Source of the DNA: Lachnospiraceae bacterium
GTDB lineage: Bacteria > Bacillota > Clostridia > Lachnospirales > Lachnospiraceae
Assembly: GCA_021202465.1 (NCBI GenBank)
Contig: JAJQCZ010000034.1
Location: 1 to 44,546, forward strand
Direction: 5' to 3'
DNA: 44,546 nucleotides
The notes below the pieces were generated by a model, which was not told the origin of the DNA, did not search any database, and saw nothing but the letters and a program-made list of their open reading frames with translations. Numbering within the stretch: position 1 is the stretch's first letter; each line of letters starts with the position of its first letter. Positions 41,773-44,546 of the stretch are shown piece by piece. The position numbers and the translations under genes were made by a program.

Positions 41773-42554
41773 CGGAGGCGCGCGGCGCGTTTCCCCCGGA
41801 GCTCAGCGGATTCTGGCTGAAATGTCTGGCGCTCGTGTGCATGACAGTCGATCACATCGCGACGCTGTTCCTTCCCGGCGGCTCGGCGGCTTACCTCCTC
41901 GGGCGGCTCGTGGGACGGCAGGCCTTCCCGATCTACTGTTTTCTTCTCGCAGAGGGCGATCGGCATACACGCAGCCGCGGGCGCTATCTGGCCCGCCTCG
42001 CCGTCTTCGCGCTGCTCTCGGAGATTCCTTATGATCTGGCCTTCCAGGGGGCGCTGTGGGACATGAGCCGTCAGAATGTTTTCTTCACCCTGTTTCTTGG
42101 TGAGCTGGCGCTCAGCCTCTTCGCGCAGATTCGGCGGATCGAGGCGCGGGGGAGAGAAAATCGTCTGCGTGAGGGAAGAGCGGAAGCCTGGTGGAGCGCG
42201 GTCTCCTTCCCGGGCGGCTTTTCCGCGCCGGGCATTCTGGCTGTCCTGGGCGTGGCTGTCCTGGCGATGACGGCGGCGGGGCTTCTCGGCAGTGATTACG
42301 GAGAGACCGGTGTGCTGCTGATCCTTCTCTTTGGTCTGACGAGAGAACTGCCGGACTGGCGTTTTCCGCTGTGCGCCGCCATCCTGGCGTTCTGCTGGTG
42401 GGGGAACTGGCTGCAGATTTCTGCGCTGCTGGCCTTCTTCCTGCTGCTGCCGTGGTACAACGGGCAGAGAGGAATGAAGGGCGGAAAGACCCTGTTTTAT
42501 CTGTATTATCCGCTGCATCTGCTGCTACTGGCGGGCGCTGCGGCCTGGTTGTGA
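41757..42554 (+). CDS. TraX-like integral membrane protein
   Basis: About 265 residues from the GTG at 41757; the upstream ATG at 41682 would overlap the exonuclease by 91 bases. The family-like start [20 protein letters not shown] (about residues 14-33) is followed by [19 protein letters not shown] and roughly seven further spans. A hydrophilic loop [20 protein letters not shown] lies near residue 130. TraX acetylates F-pilin in plasmids; chromosomal TraX-like proteins of Firmicutes are membrane acyltransferase-like proteins of unknown role. The ending [14 protein letters not shown] is typical. Confidence 0.8.
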   Translation: MRAGVTEARGAFPPELSGFWLKCLALVCMTVDHIATLFLPGGSAAYLLGRLVGRQAFPIYCFLLAEGDRHTRSRGRYLARLAVFALLSEIPYDLAFQGALWDMSRQNVFFTLFLGELALSLFAQIRRIEARGRENRLREGRAEAWWSAVSFPGGFSAPGILAVLGVAVLAMTAAGLLGSDYGETGVLLILLFGLTRELPDWRFPLCAAILAFCWWGNWLQISALLAFFLLLPWYNGQRGMKGGKTLFYLYYPLHLLLLAGAAAWL

Positions 42555-42661
42555 AAAACACCGCAGACAGGAAGCCTGCGTTTCCCGGAAGAGGGGTGGA
42601 GGTATGGAATGAAACAGAGGCAGGGTAAAAGGCGTGAAACGTATGGAAAGGAGGCGCGGCT

Positions 42662-43483
42662 GTGCCTGAGATACAGATGATTGCCACGGATATCGACGGG
42701 ACACTGCTTCCGGCCGGGTACGCCCGCATCCCGGAGCGGGTCCTCAGTGCCCTGCGGCGCGCCCTGGACGCGGGCATCCTCGTGGTCCCGGCCTCCGGGC
42801 GGATGCTTTCCGTGATTCCGCAGGAACTGACGGAGCTGCCGGGGCTTCGCTATGCGATTTCCAGCAATGGGGCTGCGATCACAGACCGGAAATCGAAAGA
42901 GTGCATTTACAGCAAACGCATGCCGGAGGATCAGGCGGCTGAGCTGCTGCGCCGTCTGCAGCATTATGATGTCTATACCTGTGTCTATCTGCCGGACGGT
43001 GCATACAACTGGAGCTGTCTTCATCCGTCCCTGTCTATTCATTACAGCAACCGCCTTCCCTTCTTCCGCCAGAATCCGCAGGAGGACCTGGCGGCCTTCG
43101 TGGAGGAACACGGGATGCCGGTGGAGAAGATTTTTGTGGCGGTGTTCAGCCCGGAGGAACGCGACCGCGTGCGCCGCGAGCTGGGAACGCTTCCCGGTAT
43201 TCACATCACCTCCTCCTCCCCGCGGAATCTCGAGATCAATCACATCGAGGCGGACAAGGGGCGGGCTCTCTCCTGGCTCAGTCATCATCTTGGTATCTCC
43301 GCGGATCACATCCTGGCTCTGGGGGATAATGAGAACGACTACACGATGCTGACCTTCGCCGGAACGGCCGTGGCCCCGGCCAACGCCACCGACGTCATCC
43401 GGAATATAGCGACAGAGATCGTGCCGGACTGTGCGCGCTGCGGCGCGGCGGTCTGTCTGGAGAGGCTTCTGACGGAAAAATAA
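42662..43483 (+). CDS. Cof-type HAD-IIB phosphatase
   Basis: A 273-residue protein starting at GTG 42662 behind AAAGGAGG. Motif I is the full TDIDGTLLP (Asp near residue 10 plus the second Asp), motif II ISSNGA, the lysine and motif IV appear in ADKGRALSWL and ALGDNENDYTML (about 219-230). The alpha/beta cap sits between motifs II and III as in the Cof/YidA group, which dephosphorylates sugar phosphates and cofactors. It serves as a useful contrast with the five HAD paralogues of the 24-29 kb region, all of which lack the second Asp. Confidence 0.92.
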   Translation: MPEIQMIATDIDGTLLPAGYARIPERVLSALRRALDAGILVVPASGRMLSVIPQELTELPGLRYAISSNGAAITDRKSKECIYSKRMPEDQAAELLRRLQHYDVYTCVYLPDGAYNWSCLHPSLSIHYSNRLPFFRQNPQEDLAAFVEEHGMPVEKIFVAVFSPEERDRVRRELGTLPGIHITSSSPRNLEINHIEADKGRALSWLSHHLGISADHILALGDNENDYTMLTFAGTAVAPANATDVIRNIATEIVPDCARCGAAVCLERLLTEK

Positions 43484-43506
43484 AGGACATTTGTCATAAA
43501 TAGCCA

Positions 43507-43535
43507 TTGACAAGCCCGGGAATTTAGGGTAAATT
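43507..43535 (+). promoter_or_regulatory. promoter of the rubrerythrin gene
   Basis: TTGACA (43507-43512) and TAAATT (43530-43535) with a 17-base spacer. The leader to the ATG at 43705 is about 160 bases and contains inverted repeats. Confidence 0.75.
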
Positions 43536-43565
43536 GTAGAAAGCAACGGGGAGTTGCGACTAAAC

Positions 43566-43676
43566 GACTTTGCTAAGCTCAGTCATCGTCTATGGCTCGA
43601 CTTCGCTAAGCGTCGCATGTATACATGAAAGCAACCAATCAGCGTTCGCCTTCGGCTCCGCTTCTTGGGCTTTCAT
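43566..43676 (+). other. structured 5' leader of the rubrerythrin gene
   Basis: GACTTTGCTAAGC and GACTTCGCTAAGC form a near-exact direct repeat (43567-43579 and about 43600-43612), and ATGAAAGC (43625-43632) is mirrored by GCTTTCAT (43669-43676) around a GC-rich inner stem. No known riboswitch was recognised. Confidence 0.5.
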
Positions 43677-43704
43677 AGTAAATTCACGGAAGGAGATCTG
43701 CATT

Positions 43705-44250
43705 ATGAAAAAATTCGTATGTCAGGTTTGCGGTTATGTGTACGAGGGCGAGACGCCCCCCGAAAAATGTCCCCAGTGCGGCGTACCCGCCAGCAAGTTC
43801 ACGGAGATGAGTGAAGAGCGCCAGTGGGCTGCCGAGCATGTGGTCGGTGTGGCACAGGGCGTCAGCGAGGACATTCTGGAAGATCTGCGTGCCAACTTCA
43901 ACGGCGAGTGCACCGAGGTCGGCATGTATCTGGCCATGGCCCGCGTCGCGCATCGCGAGGGATATCCCGAGATCGGCCTGTATTATGAGAAGGCCGCCTA
44001 TGAGGAGGCCGAGCATGCCGCGAAGTTCGCTGAGCTGCTGGGCGAGGTTGTCACCGACAGCACGAAGAAGAACCTGGAGCTGCGTGTGGAGGCTGAGAAC
44101 GGCGCGACCGCCGGCAAGACCGATCTGGCGAAGAGAGCCAAGGCGGCGAACCTCGATGCCATCCATGACACGGTTCATGAGATGGCCCGCGATGAGGCCA
44201 GACACGGCAGAGCTTTCGAAGGCCTGCTGAAGAGATATTTCGGAGCGTAA
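43705..44250 (+). CDS. reverse rubrerythrin (N-terminal rubredoxin domain)
   Basis: Start at 43705 behind GGAAGGAGA; 181 residues. The N-terminal rubredoxin-like domain has [20 protein letters not shown] split into two CxxC pairs (residues 6-25). The ferritin-like di-iron domain follows with [30 protein letters not shown] and [16 protein letters not shown] supplying the Glu and His ligands. Rubredoxin-first order defines reverse rubrerythrins, which act as NADH-dependent peroxidases with partner oxidoreductases and protect clostridia from oxygen. It is a single-gene unit with its own promoter and terminator. Confidence 0.94.
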   Translation: MKKFVCQVCGYVYEGETPPEKCPQCGVPASKFTEMSEERQWAAEHVVGVAQGVSEDILEDLRANFNGECTEVGMYLAMARVAHREGYPEIGLYYEKAAYEEAEHAAKFAELLGEVVTDSTKKNLELRVEAENGATAGKTDLAKRAKAANLDAIHDTVHEMARDEARHGRAFEGLLKRYFGA

Positions 44251-44271
44251 GCGTTCTTCGAAAGAAATAAG

Positions 44272-44310
44272 AGCAGGAAAAAACCCGCCGACGGCGGGTT
44301 TTTTCCTGCT
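44272..44310 (+). terminator. strong bidirectional intrinsic terminator
   Basis: A perfect 18-bp stem (AGCAGGAAAAAACCCGCC with its exact complement at 44293-44310) around a three-base loop includes A6 and T6 runs, so it works on both strands. From here to the window end (44546) no gene is supported; a short AGGGATT/AATCCCCT inverted repeat lies near 44508-44525. Confidence 0.95.
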
Positions 44311-44546
44311 TCTCTTGCTCATCCCGGCTGCCTGCAGCAGCCGGACAACGTATGATCTCATATTCTGTTTCGTCACAGAACCTTTCCTATACTTACTACA
44401 TGCCGGCAGGAACTCACCGGCAGTGCCCCGGTCGGAAATGGGGGCAGCGATCTGGTTGAGACTGTTCGGGAGTATGAAAAGGTACAGGCCAAAAGGCGGT
44501 GCAACTTAGGGATTTTTAATCCCCTCAAATTGCAATAGCAAGTTGC

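Noticed and set aside
44315-44509. 64-codon open frame at the right end
   Set aside because: It begins within the region after a strong terminator, has no ribosome-binding site and no family features; adjacent sequence looks intergenic.
1-44546. CRISPR arrays, tRNA or rRNA genes, insertion-sequence transposases
   Set aside because: No regularly spaced direct repeats, no cloverleaf or rRNA sequence, and no transposase frame was seen by eye on either strand.

Overview
The window is a dense stretch of a high-GC, low-intergenic bacterial chromosome. The gene content points to an anaerobic Firmicute of the class Clostridia, most likely Lachnospiraceae-like. Pointers are a split Na+-pumping decarboxylase, a four-domain ribosomal S1 protein directly overlapping ispH, cysS-mrnC-rlmB, a single-chain class II glycyl-tRNA synthetase, a K+-dependent type membrane pyrophosphatase and a reverse rubrerythrin. 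The taxonomic call is inference; no rRNA or tRNA gene was seen.

Layout. (1) 150-3630: a promoter and four genes for a biotin-dependent Na+-translocating oxaloacetate decarboxylase (gamma, biotin carrier, beta, alpha), closed by a strong terminator. (2) 3685-8143: a cupin protein, a BaiN/YhiN-type flavoprotein, cmk, ispH and rpsA. (3) 8281-17607: a LacI-family regulator and a myo-inositol catabolic operon (transaldolase-like protein, iolD, iolB, iolE, iolA, iolG). No iolC kinase or iolJ aldolase lies in this operon, and the first gene is a transaldolase homologue interrupted by an in-frame UGA. (4) 17638-31564: a second LacI-centred locus with a PotD/AfuA-type ABC transporter, a membrane protein, an MBL-fold protein, five HAD paralogues, a PHP-domain protein and a circularly permuted homologue of cofactor-independent phosphoglycerate mutase. 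A motif GGAAACGT(T/G) occurs at the transporter leader (twice, in opposite orientation), at the HAD operon promoter and between the PHP and mutase genes, suggesting one regulon. (5) 31629-36186: an MgtC-like protein, an ion-pumping pyrophosphatase, a PfkB kinase and a lipoprotein. (6) 36261-44310: housekeeping genes (glycyl- and cysteinyl-tRNA synthetases, mini-RNase III, RlmB, GreA, exonuclease III), a TraX-like membrane protein, a Cof-type HAD phosphatase and a reverse rubrerythrin.

Most interesting points. A transaldolase acting on 2-deoxy-5-keto-gluconate and glyceraldehyde-3-phosphate would give malonate semialdehyde plus fructose-6-phosphate, bypassing IolC and IolJ; the chemistry is exact on paper but untested. 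The same gene carries an in-frame UGA followed by 58 further homologous codons. The mutase homologue has its two halves in swapped order, with metal-site motifs kept and sugar-acid-binding motifs changed. The five HAD proteins all lack the second Asp of motif I. Together region 4 looks like an undescribed uptake-and-processing module for a phosphorylated (or phosphonate) compound; its substrate cannot be read from the sequence.
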